NCBI RefSeq assembly: GCF_029227915.1
Contig: NC_079879.1
Coordinates: forward strand, 5,208,001 to 5,272,000
DNA from: Hydractinia symbiolongicarpus
Taxonomy: Eukaryota > Cnidaria > Hydrozoa > Anthoathecata > Hydractiniidae
Direction: 5' to 3'
DNA length: 64,000 nt
Numbering within the stretch: the first letter of the stretch is position 1; each line of letters starts with the position of its first letter. Position numbers and translations under genes: made by a program. Of the stretch, positions 32,819 through 46,493 are shown piece after piece. A model generated the notes under the pieces. That model was not told the DNA's origin and searched no databases. It saw only the letters and a program-made list of their open reading frames with translations.

Positions 32819-34559
32819 AACGAAAAATAACTTTTCTAAAAGAAGATGAATTTTAGAATTTATTTATTGTTTTTTTATTATTATTTTGTCAATTTCTTGT
32901 ACATATTCAAATTTTTAATTTTCCCTCTTACTTATACTATTTCTCTCAAGGATTTGCTTTCTATTTTCATGAATGGATTGAATTTTCTGCTTAACAATTG
33001 AGAACTGTTTTTTAGAAAACCAGTTGCGGTAATCACCTTTTCAATCAACTTTTTCGTTTTAATTTACTTAAACATGTATTAGTGGCGTCAAAATATGTGT
33101 ATATATCTAGCATGTATTGAATGTCGTCAGAGTGTGTGTATATATAGAATTAATTACACGTCTAAAGTACTATTTGTATTTAGTGAATGCAAGCAATGTA
33201 AATGGTCGAACAGCTACAGCAGCTAAAAGTAGTTGCATTGCTTAGACTTTCAATATTTTGTTTGTGCTACCTCCATGGCTAGTCTTAACAGTTTTAACAT
33301 GCAAAAATTATCTCCTAAACGTGAAGAGCTCTGGACATCTGTTATCGGCACTATCGTATCACTACTAATCAGCACTAAAATAACATTGTGGAGAATTTAC
33401 CTGTTCCCACTAGCGATACCAAATATATTTTAAGTCGAGAATCGAGTAAACATAGTGTGCAGAGGGTTCACAACTCCCAACTGGAAAAACTATGTGTAAC
33501 GCTACTGAAGCCGTGTTTTGCGTTGCTCGAGAAAAAAGGGAATATAATCTCGATGTACTATTTCTTTGCCCTGATCACTATCCTCCCAAACGTTCGACTC
33601 GACTTCTATTAAACGTTCTTCGTATGCTACATCTTCTTCCCTCTTCTGTTGCTGTATTTCTGTAACCGATTGCTCAAAACCCAGTCATCTTCCTAAGTTG
33701 CGTGTTTAACTTCTCTTTTTTGACAATATTTACTTTTATAAATTGTTTTCAAGTTGTCTCTGTAGACATGATACCCCATACCAATTTTTTCAGTAAAGGA
33801 ATTCATCTTATTTTCGAAAAGAATGAAACATTCCTGCGATTTCTTTTTATCTTAATCATTTGTTTTCACTGTTCGATTGTTGTATCAGCATCTCAAGAGT
33901 TCTAAAGCGCTCATTTTCGCTGGTTTTAAAAAAGAACGCATGTGCGGCCCTTTCCGAAGCCATAACGTCAGCAAATCTTTGTGTAAACCAATTTTAGAAT
34001 ATCGAGGTGATTCGTAATAATGCTGATCAAAAGAACTGTTTGTAAAAAAAATTTCATAGACCTTAAAAATGCTTGTCATAGGAAAAACTGTAATAGGTTG
34101 ACCAATAAACAAAATTAAGGGTTTAGAAAATAATGCTGCTTTTTGAAAGAAATCCATATTTTGGCCCTGTTTACACCACCTATCAAGAACGCCGGCGTAA
34201 AAAGGGCCGATAAGGTACGCTGGAAGATGAAAAAATCTTTTTTTTTTTGTTCCACGACACAAAAGAAAAACTACTAAACCGACACACTCCACCGTAAACG
34301 TACACTTAAAAACAACTCGACCTCCCCCTGCCTGGTGGTGCGGCGTACACACGATGTGGTAGCAGGATATAAAATATAGGATATGTACTTAAAAAACGAA
34401 AATTTATTCAAGTAGAGTTTTAAAATGTTAACTTTTATGATGTATGAACAATGACATACGCATTCAAAAACACAAGTACCTCATTTCTTCTAGAGCATAA
34501 AAACACGCACAAAGTTTTCTTCCTTAATAAGTCACAGAACCTGTTTTAAGTGCTTAACG
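32819..34559. other. Region 3' of LDB without a supported gene
   Basis: LDB 3' UTR and flank. A minus-strand ORF of 155 aa (33885-34352) has no recognisable motif and is not called. Otherwise AT-rich. Confidence 0.45.
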
Positions 34560-34878
34560 CTATTCGGTCCGGGGTTTTTCGAACATATTATAACCGGGGG
34601 GACGGATTCCGCTCCCCCCTGCCCTCAATAGCTTTCGATATATTAGTTCAAATTGACTAATTTACAAGGTAGTTCCGAGTAATAGCCAATATCCACAGCT
34701 CAGAGAGGTATGGGACCTAAAAATTTGGCATGAAGGTCTATTATAGAGAAATAATAAAATTAATAAAAGTATTATAATCATGCAACCGAGCGAAAAAGAG
34801 TTTTTAAAAACAAAACCTAAAGGGGGGAAAGGGTGGGGGTTGGTGGTTGGAAACCTCCGCCCCTTCTGGACCGAATAG
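34560..34878. mobile_element. MITE with CTATTCGGTCC ends
   Basis: A 319-bp segment with left end CTATTCGGTCCGGGG and right end, inverted, CTATTCGGTCCAGAAGGGG. It holds G-rich and C-rich runs (GGGGGGACGG, CTCCCCCCTG, AGGGGGGAAAGGGTGGGGG). No clear target duplication. Non-coding. Confidence 0.55.
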
Positions 34879-36107
34879 GAATAAAAGAAACAAAAATTTC
34901 CATATTTTGGGGTTAGATATTTTTAAATTACTTTAATATCTATTATGTTAACACTTTAATACCGAGGGATATACAGAAAATAAAAATCATTTTGGAAACA
35001 AACGTACTTTTGTCGATTTATACTATAAATATTATAAAATTTATTTGAAAAAAAAAAATCATATCTTCAAAATAGGAATATAAAGGGTACGATATACTAC
35101 ACATCTTTTTAATACAAGAACTTGCTCAACTATTTAAATTATAATTTAAACAACATAGTTAATGCGAATTGCCACTCTTTATATAGAGTAAGATTTAAGG
35201 AGATTTGTGAACTTTTGATGACAATTTTCAACCCTTTTTGAGATGACGGTATTTTCGTAAAAATAGATTCATAGATTTCAGGTAACGTTACGAGTGAAAA
35301 AAAAACTATTTCTGTAGAATTTTTATGTATTTTATAAATATAAACGTGAGACAATCCTTGAGATTTGAGGAAAAAGTTGATAAAAATTTTTTAAAGATTT
35401 TGGAGGAGACTTTTCATCCTCATGAGTGAAGCATGGCAACCTTGCTGTAGTAAATGCTAATCCCTGACAAATGACGCCCTCTAATAAAGAACGCCTTCTC
35501 GTAAATAACGCCCTCCAGTAAGGACGCTCTCTAACAGACCTCAGCTATCAGTAAACACCGTACATGCGACGTTTATTGAAGAATATGTTTTTATATGGAA
35601 AGTTTGTTAGAACATAAAGAGACTTTCTGAGCTATGTTTTGTAAGAATCACGCACTGTGGAATAATATTTTAAGAGTTTTGACATCATGACTTTAAACAT
35701 TTTCTAAAAAAGAGCATGTAGCATTCAAAAAAAAAAAAAATTGAATTTGAACTTTATAACATAAACAAAAAAAACTAAACAGAGTGACATAATTTTTGAT
35801 AACTGGTGCTCGCCATGTACGTCTGGCGACAGATGATAACAATATCGTGCGCAGAGTAAAAAACAATAAAATTTAAAACCATCATGACTTGATGCAACTG
35901 AAACATCAAATTGTTTTATCCAGATCAAAAACAACAATCACTTGATGGTTACTAGCTACCGCAACACATACTGGTCGCTCTTTTATGCCAAGGTTGTGCA
36001 CTGGTAGGTGACGCAGACAACTGGATGTTATTAGGATCATGGAGTACTATAAGAAATCATCAAAACTTACATTAACAAGTCAAAACGTAAGAGTGTAAAC
36101 AAATAAT
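34879..36107. other. AT-rich intergenic region
   Basis: No supported gene. A stretch at 35170-35440 weakly resembles intronic sequence at 3700-3870 (shared words such as GACGGTATTTT and AAGGAGATTT), suggesting a diverged dispersed repeat. A 14-bp A tract lies at 35729-35742. Confidence 0.35.
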
Positions 36108-36503
36108 TACTTCAAAGAAAGAAACTTTCGCTGGAAGAAAGTTTCGCGGTTTTGGGGGGCCTTTCCGCGAAAGTTTTTCCCCGCGAATTTTTTTGTAAAT
36201 TTAGTTCCCAGTGAAGGCTTTTTATGTTAATTGTATTTAACTACTCAGTAAAAGCAAAAAACAAGGATCGTTGTCTTATTTATTTATTTTTTTAATTAGC
36301 TGAGTTTATAGAAATGACGTTGAGAAAAAAGGCTTAGAAACTATAACAAAAGTGATGCAGAAGCAGAACTATAATTTTTGTAATTTTTGTCAACGAGAAG
36401 ATTGCGAAGACATTATAATCATAGACTAAGAATATTATATAGTATTTTTTTTGTGATAAAATAATTACAACATTCATATCCTTTGTTTTATATTGTTTTT
36501 TAA

Positions 36504-37531
36504 AGGGGAATTAAGCCTCAAACTTAATTTTTTCGGTTAACATTATGTTCGTTTCCCAAATTCTGGTCAAAACTTTGAAAAATAAATATTATTTGGATTG
36601 ATTTAATATAAAAGTTACCTCTTCTATGAACGAACGGTAAGCGCAATATAAAACTTCTGAGGCCACGGCTAATTCTGGAGACCGATATATCGTGACGTAT
36701 CTTACGCTGAAGAAGCATAAGCTTGCGCTGAGCGGAAGCAGCGAGATATGGAAAATACAAGCTCCTGCTCTGGCTCTCCTATTTCAGAAATAGAATATTG
36801 AAGTGTTGCCAAGAGTTTTTCAATTTATTGAACGACAAACATAAAATTTCAAAATCCTTGTGCATTACGATTTTATTCTGGTTTACACTATAACATAAAC
36901 TTGATTCCGTTGTATGGAAATGAGGTACACCAGTTAGCAAACAATAACAACAACAACGGAAAAGCGACCTATGGTGTTTATCCATCTCAAACAACGCAAC
37001 TTTTCTTCGTTACTGTTTGGTCGAGGAATCATAAAAAAGACTTCTTCACCTCTCCTTTCCCAGTACTATTTCTACAACCATAAGCTTTACAAGTAGGCAT
37101 CGTTTTTGGTAGAAAGATAACATCAAAAATACGCTGTTGCGTTTGTTCCCATTGTGTAAACAACTTTAAAAAAGATCAAAAGATAAAAAATTGAAATGAG
37201 CGTAAAATACGCCATAGATCTCCATCGCAGATATTGTGTTGATTTTAACATGGTGATTACTATTGTCAACTTTCATGCTAGAAAAAGGATGTAAATTCAA
37301 AGAATTTCAATTTTTTTTTATCTATATTAAATTACCCGTATACGTCTGTCTGTCTGTCTGTCACGCAAAATGGTAGCTTAGCTGCGCAAGTAGTGAGACG
37401 CACGCAATGCGGTATAAAAAGGACGGGCGAACCCGTGGATTTTTCCACGGGCTAACAACTAGTATACCATTAAAATAAGTAGGGTTTGTAAAAGATATTT
37501 CCGAAGAAAAAAAATTGGGCTTAATTCCCCT
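36504..37531. mobile_element. TTAA-target element nested in the CGCGAAA MITE
   Basis: The ends are AGGGGAATTAAGCC in inverted orientation, with further similarity inward (AATTTTTTCGG against AATTTTTTTTCTTCGG). It is flanked on both sides by TTAA (36500-36503 and 37532-37535), and copy 1 of the host MITE has a single TTAA there. This is the TTAA duplication of piggyBac- or Kolobok-type elements. No transposase inside; it is non-autonomous. Confidence 0.85.
37321..37462 (+). mobile_element. 142-bp mini-Helitron nested inside the TTAA element
   Basis: It starts TCTATATTAAATTACCCGTA after a host A and contains (GTCT)n. Near its end is the hairpin CCCGTGGA-TTTT-TCCACGGG, followed 7 bp later by CTAG before a host T. 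The 5' TC, the 3' hairpin, the CTAG (CTRR) end and A/T insertion are the Helitron hallmarks. It has no coding capacity. Confidence 0.8.
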
Positions 37532-37827
37532 TTAATACTTCAATATCGGTCCGCGAAAGTTTTTTTTCCGCGAAATACAAAATTTTCGCGGTTCTTCCGA
37601 ACCGCGAAACTTTCTTTCAGCGAAAGTTTCTTCCTTTAAAGTAGCTGCAGCTGATCATCACTTTTTGAATATTTCATATATTTTTTGCTCCTTATTTTAC
37701 AGAACAAACAAAATATAGAAATTTGAATTAATTCGCATGATGTGTTCAACTTGCACCCACATTGATACAATTTATATATATATAAACCAATATCAAAATA
37801 TTCATATAAATTTATACACCCTTAAAA

Positions 37828-40076
<2,249 letters not shown>

Positions 40077-40870
40077 AATGGTTTGCACATGACAAAATAT
40101 ATTGTTTAATATAATCTAGAAATAATGGGTAATTAACATACAGAGATGCATCAGGTAGGTACAACATTCACAAATTAAAATTTGATAGAAACAGCGGTAA
40201 CTACCATATATCCTCTTTTCGAACTGCATAAAAAATTGCCTTTAAACGTTCTGGTACTTCTTAATATGGAAGTGAACTCCTCACTACCTGCTTTCATGTT
40301 CAAATTACTTTGAGAAGTCTACTTAACGGTGTACAGAATGGTAAAATGTTTTCCTTGAAAATTTAAAAACATGCAGTGGGCATCAGGGCTGTCCGGTTTA
40401 TTGATATTATAATTATATAGTTCTCTGTTTTCTCAGCATAGATAAAATATTGAAAATAGAGTTCTGTCTGATGAAATGAAATCTTTTTTGCAAAAGCAAA
40501 TTTTAGCTTTCCTATCTTTATATGCTGATATAAATATAACAACACAGATTTAACATCACTAAAAACACCAAACTAATGAGGGTGAGGGATCTTGGCAGAT
40601 GGAGTAAATTTTGTCAATATATACAAATACAAGTTAAATATATATATGCTAAATCTAAAATATTTGACCATTTGGCAAATAAACCCACACCAAAATTGAT
40701 ATTTGTTAGGCAACTCCAATTTAAATAGTTGTTCTACGAGCCCGACTGACCCTAATTTTCTCGAAAACAAATAATAAATAACATTAAGCAAAAAGTTTTA
40801 AAGAAAATTTTTTTGAAAAAACAAACATTGTCTCATCTCATCTCGTGAAAATATAATGGGCTTAGAAGAT
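40077..40870. other. Rab24 5' flank
   Basis: Probable promoter and 5' UTR of Rab24. No supported ORF or RNA gene; AT-rich with the microsatellite starting at 40871. Confidence 0.4.
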
Positions 40871-40905
40871 CGTCGTCGTCGTCGTCGTCTTCGTCGTCGT
40901 CGTCC

Positions 40906-40945
<40 letters not shown>
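40871..40945. repeat. Trinucleotide microsatellite (CGT)n then (CAT)n
   Basis: About 40 bp of CGT/CTT units followed by about 35 bp of CAT units. On the minus strand it forms the (ATG)n tail directly after the LINE stop codon. Confidence 0.9.
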
Positions 40946-41362
40946 TAACGTCCGTTTTCCATGCTAGCATGGGTTGGACGGGGTATATTAATGACCCTCT
41001 TCCAATCTGATCTAGACTGTGTTAGATCTAAACTAAACTTCCTCTGTATCAAGTCTATCCTTATAACCTCCTGCCAAGTCTTTCTCGGTCTGCCTCTGGG
41101 ATTTGCGCCAAGAACAATTAAGTCTCTACACTTTCTTACCCAATTATCCTCCTCCATTCTTTCCAAGTGCCCCAGCCAATTCAATCTTCTTATCTGGATA
41201 ACATTTTTAATTCTACGGATACTTAGCCTGCTCCTTAGCTCATCTGAACTCTTTCTGTCTCTCAGACTGGCGTTACACATCCACCTAACCATTCTCATAT
41301 CATTCCTTTCTAAACGGTCAAGATCTTCCTGCTTCACTACACATGTCTCACTACCATAATTA
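40946..41362 (-). mobile_element. LINE (non-LTR retrotransposon) 3' fragment
   Basis: A minus-strand ORF encoding the C-terminal end of a reverse-transcriptase polyprotein: YGSETCVVKQEDLDRLE, then DMRMVRWMCNASLRDRKSS, LNWLGHLERMEEDNWVRK, GRPRKTWQEV and a final PTHASMENGR before TAA and (ATG)n. These are the usual terminal motifs of RTE/CR1-like LINEs. The ORF is intact over about 138 codons but 5' truncated, as is normal for LINE insertions. Confidence 0.85.
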
Positions 41363-41931
41363 CGATGTTATATTTTGTTGGTTGGTAATCTACAGTTATG
41401 TTAAACAAAGTGAATCAAAAATGTTACTTTAGGACCACTGTTGTTAAGGCTACTTGTAGTTGATTCTTTGTTCATGGTAATTTGTTGCAATGAAACTAAA
41501 ACGCGCGATGCACGAATTTTGTAATCATAAAAATAGTTATGTGGTTAAACGAAAGTTTAAATTTTTATGTGATTTATAACCAAAATTAGTTACTTTCGCT
41601 AAAATAGTTATAACACAAGTGTAAGACAGATTATTATTGTTTAACACCCTCCTTCGTTATGCTTATTATATATGTTTGAAATTATGCTATCTAAAATGTA
41701 ATAGTACAAGACTTTCTGATGATAACCATTCAGGAAAAATAATAAAAACAAGGTAGAATACGCTTGTCGTAACACTATCCTCCGTTAGTCAACTAAGCTA
41801 TATAGTCTATAAAAAGATTCTGCACTTAAATTTAGATTTTCTTAAAGACTGTACAAAAAACCATTAAAGAACACTAACATTTTTTATCAAAATTAATTTT
41901 TCTTTTTTTTATTATTAAATAGGAGAAAAAT

Positions 41932-42030
41932 AACTTGCTGTGTAAATTTTAAAACAGTGCAAATATAACTTGCTGTATAACTTTCAAAACATCACAAGTA
42001 TATTTTGTATAACTTTCAAAACAGCACAGC
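41932..42030. repeat. Three-copy tandem repeat, unit about 35 bp
   Basis: Units carry AACTTGCTGT(G)TAA followed by TTT(C)AAAACA and (G)CAC/TCAC-AA. Copies start near 41932, 41967 and 42001. Confidence 0.55.
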
Positions 42031-45000
42031 ACAAGAAATATTTTTAAAAACAAGTTTTTGAGCATCCAAGTATTTTAATCTTTTCGCCTTGACAGCTGGT
42101 TATTTAAAAAAATTCAAAACAAGAGAACAAATTTATTCAAATATTTTTTATAGCGAGACAAATTATTATGATTTTTCCTTTGCAACAAAAACTATTAACT
42201 GCGTGCGTGCTGCGAAAATACATAGAGAAATATGGTTGTCGTAACAACCTTCTCCGACCACTCTTCTCTGACCGAAAAAGTTAATCTTATCCTATTTATA
42301 CTATGTTGAAAATTAGCAAATTAACATTATATAAGTGAAATTTAAAATAATAAAGCAAATATAAAGCCACATTTTCTTGTGTTTTGCTCGTTGAAAACCA
42401 TTATTTGGTGGTAATTTTTTTTAAACCCAGTTTGACGTCATTTCCGGGATAGCAAAAAAGAGGCTTCTTGCACATATTGTGCAAATATTGGTATGATGCA
42501 GGATTATTTTTTTCGCTTGCCATATAGTCCCTCGATCACAGGGTATATAAAGTTCTTTTGATATCAAGGTTGAAAAGCGTACTTATTGTTTTTCCTTGTT
42601 TTTCTTTTTGTATTACTTTCTTCTTACTTGTATGTCACAACATGTTTCATCCATGTTTCATCATTGCATAAATCCAGGTTCCTGTCAGAAACCTGGCCCA
42701 TTTTACAACTTTGACCAGTATAGAGGTGTTTTAGCTTGTCCTTTGTGTGTCTACTCATGGGGTTATGATGATCAACGTTGCAAATAGTGTAGTGATAGGG
42801 AACGTTTTTACCAGCTTTCTATATAAAAACTGCTTGCTGAGTCAAACTGTAAACAACAAAAGCTTGCGTTTTCAATTACTTTTTTCTAAGTGGAAGGTAC
42901 AGTACTGTAAAAAGATATCTTAACATAAAAAACAGTTCCAAATACTATTAAAGTTGTTGTTTTTGTTGCTGAGTCAAAGAAATTGCTGGTGCAATTCCGG
43001 AATATTTTGTGCGAGTTTTGTGGCTTTATTGGATGTAAAGCTCAAATTTTATACAAGAAGTTGCTTGCACTCTTAGGCCACCCTCAAAAATATAATTGGT
43101 TACCGTCACCCGACCCACTTACAGTCGAGTCAGGGAGTCAGTAAAACCAAACAATCCACGAACAATATTCGACACGCAACAAAATCCACCATTTACCTTT
43201 TCAGCAGTCCTCCAAATTATGGTTGTTACTTCCGATTATTGTTTCGGACTTCTCAGTGCTATATTTTCCTGCTTTGCATTTACACCGCAAAACAAGTGAA
43301 AACCATGGGAACGGCATTGACTGCCAAAAATCGAATTTGAAACGGACGCTAAAAATACATCTGGCGTACATTTAAAACGAATAACAAAATATGGCTGTGA
43401 AATATAGTATTTTTGTAATTTTTCGGGAAAAATTTTTATCTGACTGACCAACTCACTTTTGTAATTGGAAATGATGCTAACCAAACATATTTTCGACAGT
43501 GGCCTTTTATATGGCCACAGGCGTTTTCTGCAAGTTGGCACCCTCTTTTTTAACATGTTCGTCATAGACCTTTTTAACATTCTCCGTGGCAAGCCCTTTA
43601 GGCTCTAAAAGAACTGCGTGGCAGGCAGAAAGATGCAGGAGCTTGCTGAAAAAAGGTCTTTTCCACCCCATTTCTTTTTGGAACTATTTTTAGGCTTTAA
43701 ACCATTATTAAGTGCAGATGGATAACTTCTGATTGACATATATTCATATAAAGTTGTAATAATAACATACTTTGTAGGACCACACTTAACGTAGCACCTG
43801 CTATCTTTTTGCCCGCCATGGCAATTGCTAAAGCTAGCTAAGGACTTGCTGAGAAAATTGTAAACATTCAAAAAGCTCTATTTAACTTAAACTTTCAAAA
43901 TATTTGCGTTTCTACTTTACTGTCTTGCTTGGGGATAAATTTGCTAAAAATAATGTTATGTATGTCATCAGCAGTTATAGAGCAGTTTTTAACACTTATT
44001 TTTTTTATTTAACCTAGCTTACACACATAGCTAACTTGACAAAAAGAGCCATACGTAAAAACTGTAACGTCTGCTCTATTCTTGTTACGAATGTCTGTGT
44101 GTACTCAGCTGTAACTTTAGTATAAAGAATACACTTTACTTACTGTACAAGTGACAACAAAATAGCGAGCTAGCTAGCTATATTAGCTAAAACCAATGAT
44201 GTAAATAAAAAACAGCAAAACAAAGTTCTCCATTTCTCAGAAAATAGCCGCAAGCATAGTGTTCAATATGTACGAGAAAGTGTCCACTTTGCTATTTACT
44301 CTAGTGACCCGAGTGTAAATAAATGGCAGCCAGAGGTGGCAGTGTCGTTTTCTATCTTTTGCTTTTAATTGGAGATTTTGATATTTTACATGGAAAAATA
44401 GATTTATAAAAATTGTGTCTTGATATTATTTCAACAGATGTCTATCTTTATGTTTAATATGAAAAGTGAAGTAAAGTGCATCTCTACGCATGGAAATGTA
44501 ATGTGAAACACACCTAAAATATGTGGGATGAGTGGCGTGAAAAAGATGTAGCTAGGGATAGATGGATGGATGTGCATATTTTACTTGCCTAGCTTTAATA
44601 ATTTTGAGGAATACACCCTGGCCATTATTTCAAGGAGCCATGGCTTAAATTAATGCTCATTTTGGGCTAATAAATAAACACAATTAGGGTTTTGCACACT
44701 ACCTGACAACTCCCTGCAACATCCACACAGTGTGCCATCAACCCAATTTCCATCCTATAGCTTTGGTTAACCCATACATGTTGTTGTGAGTGTCTCATAC
44801 AATTAGTGCTTTATGCTGTTACTATTTTTGCCTTGGACAAACATTCGGAATGATAATCTTTTATTGTGATTATAAGACAGCACATATATCTGCACCAACT
44901 GTCATCAATTATTTTGATTGTCTGACATCCCAAAAAAATCCCATAACCCAAATATACAAGTTACATTTTCAAATGCAAAGGGTGATGTGTATATTTTGTT

Positions 45001-46484
45001 TCACAATACAATATTCTCTAGGATTATTATTATGTTTTATTGAGGGGTTCTCAGTTTTTATAGATGATTATGACCTCACACTTGCACCACTTGCAAAGTG
45101 GGCATTATGACCAAAATTAGAAATTCACATATACAAATATCATATTTTTCAAACAGAAAAAGGAAGGCAGATATTATTCACTACAATTACCATATTGAAC
45201 GTGGAAAAGAGATAAATAGTTTTCCTATTTATAAAAAAAATTACTTTAACAATGATTTTTAAAAAGGGACATAAAAATACATGTGGAAAAGTATAGAGTA
45301 TTTTTTACAGCCTTTGTATGCTATGTTTTAGCCTTAAATAATATCAAAATATGCATATTATTGCTGGCCAACCTTGTGCATATAGATGAGTTGTGGCACG
45401 ACATAATGTTTTAATTTTGCATCAAAAACAAAACACATGTGCACACATATGCAGAGGCAAAAAATACACAGGCTAAAACAAGGACCACAAGGATCTGACG
45501 TTAAAATTGGTCAAGTCTGCTGATAATAGTTGTTAAAAATCAATCCCATTGCATTTTTACCCTTATATTTCTAAAAATCTATAAATTAGGGTTAATAGTC
45601 AATTTGACCTCTTGCATGTCAGGATAGGAATTGTATATCAAATGTTCAATTAACATCTAAATTACTTTCATAAATCAATGTTGGTCAGTTAACAAATTAT
45701 TGTGTTTTTTTCCTGAAATGACATTTCCATCCCTATTTAAGAGGTTCTCTCTGAACTTCAGTTGTTGCCCATAATTTTAACAATTTTACAGCCTTGTATA
45801 TGTGAGATGGCTTACATGAAGTTATAACAAATATATGCTTCAGTATATTTATATATGTAGTATGCAGCTGGGGATACCATGTTTGTTTACCTCCTTGAGT
45901 ATAGTCAGCGTGGACAGGAAGTCTTGGCCCCAGCTGCTTTTTGTTGTCATCTATTTTGTTTTGTTTTGTGCTGCCCTCCCCCCATTCTAAAGTGGTTTAG
46001 GAAAATGACTAGTGTATTGACCTAATATAAGAAACTTTGTACAGTATACAAGGATTGGTTCCAATTGTGACACATACTTATTATCTGTTCAATTTGGACC
46101 CCACCTAACATATACTTATAAAAGTTACTTCTATAAGTCAAAATGTCATTGCAAGTGGCTTTAGATTCTTTCAGTTATGTTTTTTTAAAAAAGGACACAA
46201 AATGACCATCGTTAAACTATATTTTTGAAAGCAAACTCAAAATCTCCACACAACTACGAATGATAACAAGATAAATATGAGAGAAAATAAACTCTCCACT
46301 CCAACTGTAAGAGTTATTATAATGGCTGCATGACACTATTTTTATAAATTAGGCACTTTTTGATTTCACACTAGTTATCAGTTATCATGATATTTCCACA
46401 GTGTTTGTTGTCTCAGCTTTCTGTTTTGGTTTATATCTGTCAATACAGTGTCTATGAATGGTTTGCATATATAAATTTTGTTTA
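42031..46484. other. Intergenic region without a supported gene
   Basis: AT-rich sequence upstream of the HEATR4-like gene. A minus-strand scrap at 43508-43608 reads coding-like (ATENVKKVYDEHVKKEGANL) after a plausible acceptor but meets a stop within about 33 codons. Small inverted repeats such as CAGCTGGGG/CCCCAGCTG (45864-45938) are present. No RNA gene identified. Confidence 0.4.
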
Positions 46485-46493
46485 GAATCAAGT

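Larger units (their letters stand above)
36108..37643. mobile_element. CGCGAAA-rich MITE, copy 2, interrupted
   Basis: Reverse-complement copy of 5465-5918 with a complete TIR at both ends (ACTTTAAAGGAAGAAACTTT, then CGCTGGAAGAAAGTTTCGC). It is split at a TTAA by the 1028-bp element 36504-37531. Removing that insert restores a sequence collinear with copy 1 through GTTTTTTAATACTTCA. Confidence 0.85.

Noticed and set aside
33885-34352. 155-aa minus-strand ORF in the LDB-Rab24 gap
   Set aside because: No recognisable motif, no splice context and composition unlike nearby exons; probably chance or repeat sequence.
40871-40945. CGT/CAT runs as a possible CRISPR-like or coding poly-Asp tract
   Set aside because: Simple trinucleotide repeat forming the tail of a LINE; no spacers and no open gene.
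43236-43592. 118-aa minus-strand ORF and an overlapping coding-like scrap (ATENVKKVYDEHVKK)
   Set aside because: The two signals are in different frames and the scrap meets a stop quickly; no family could be named.
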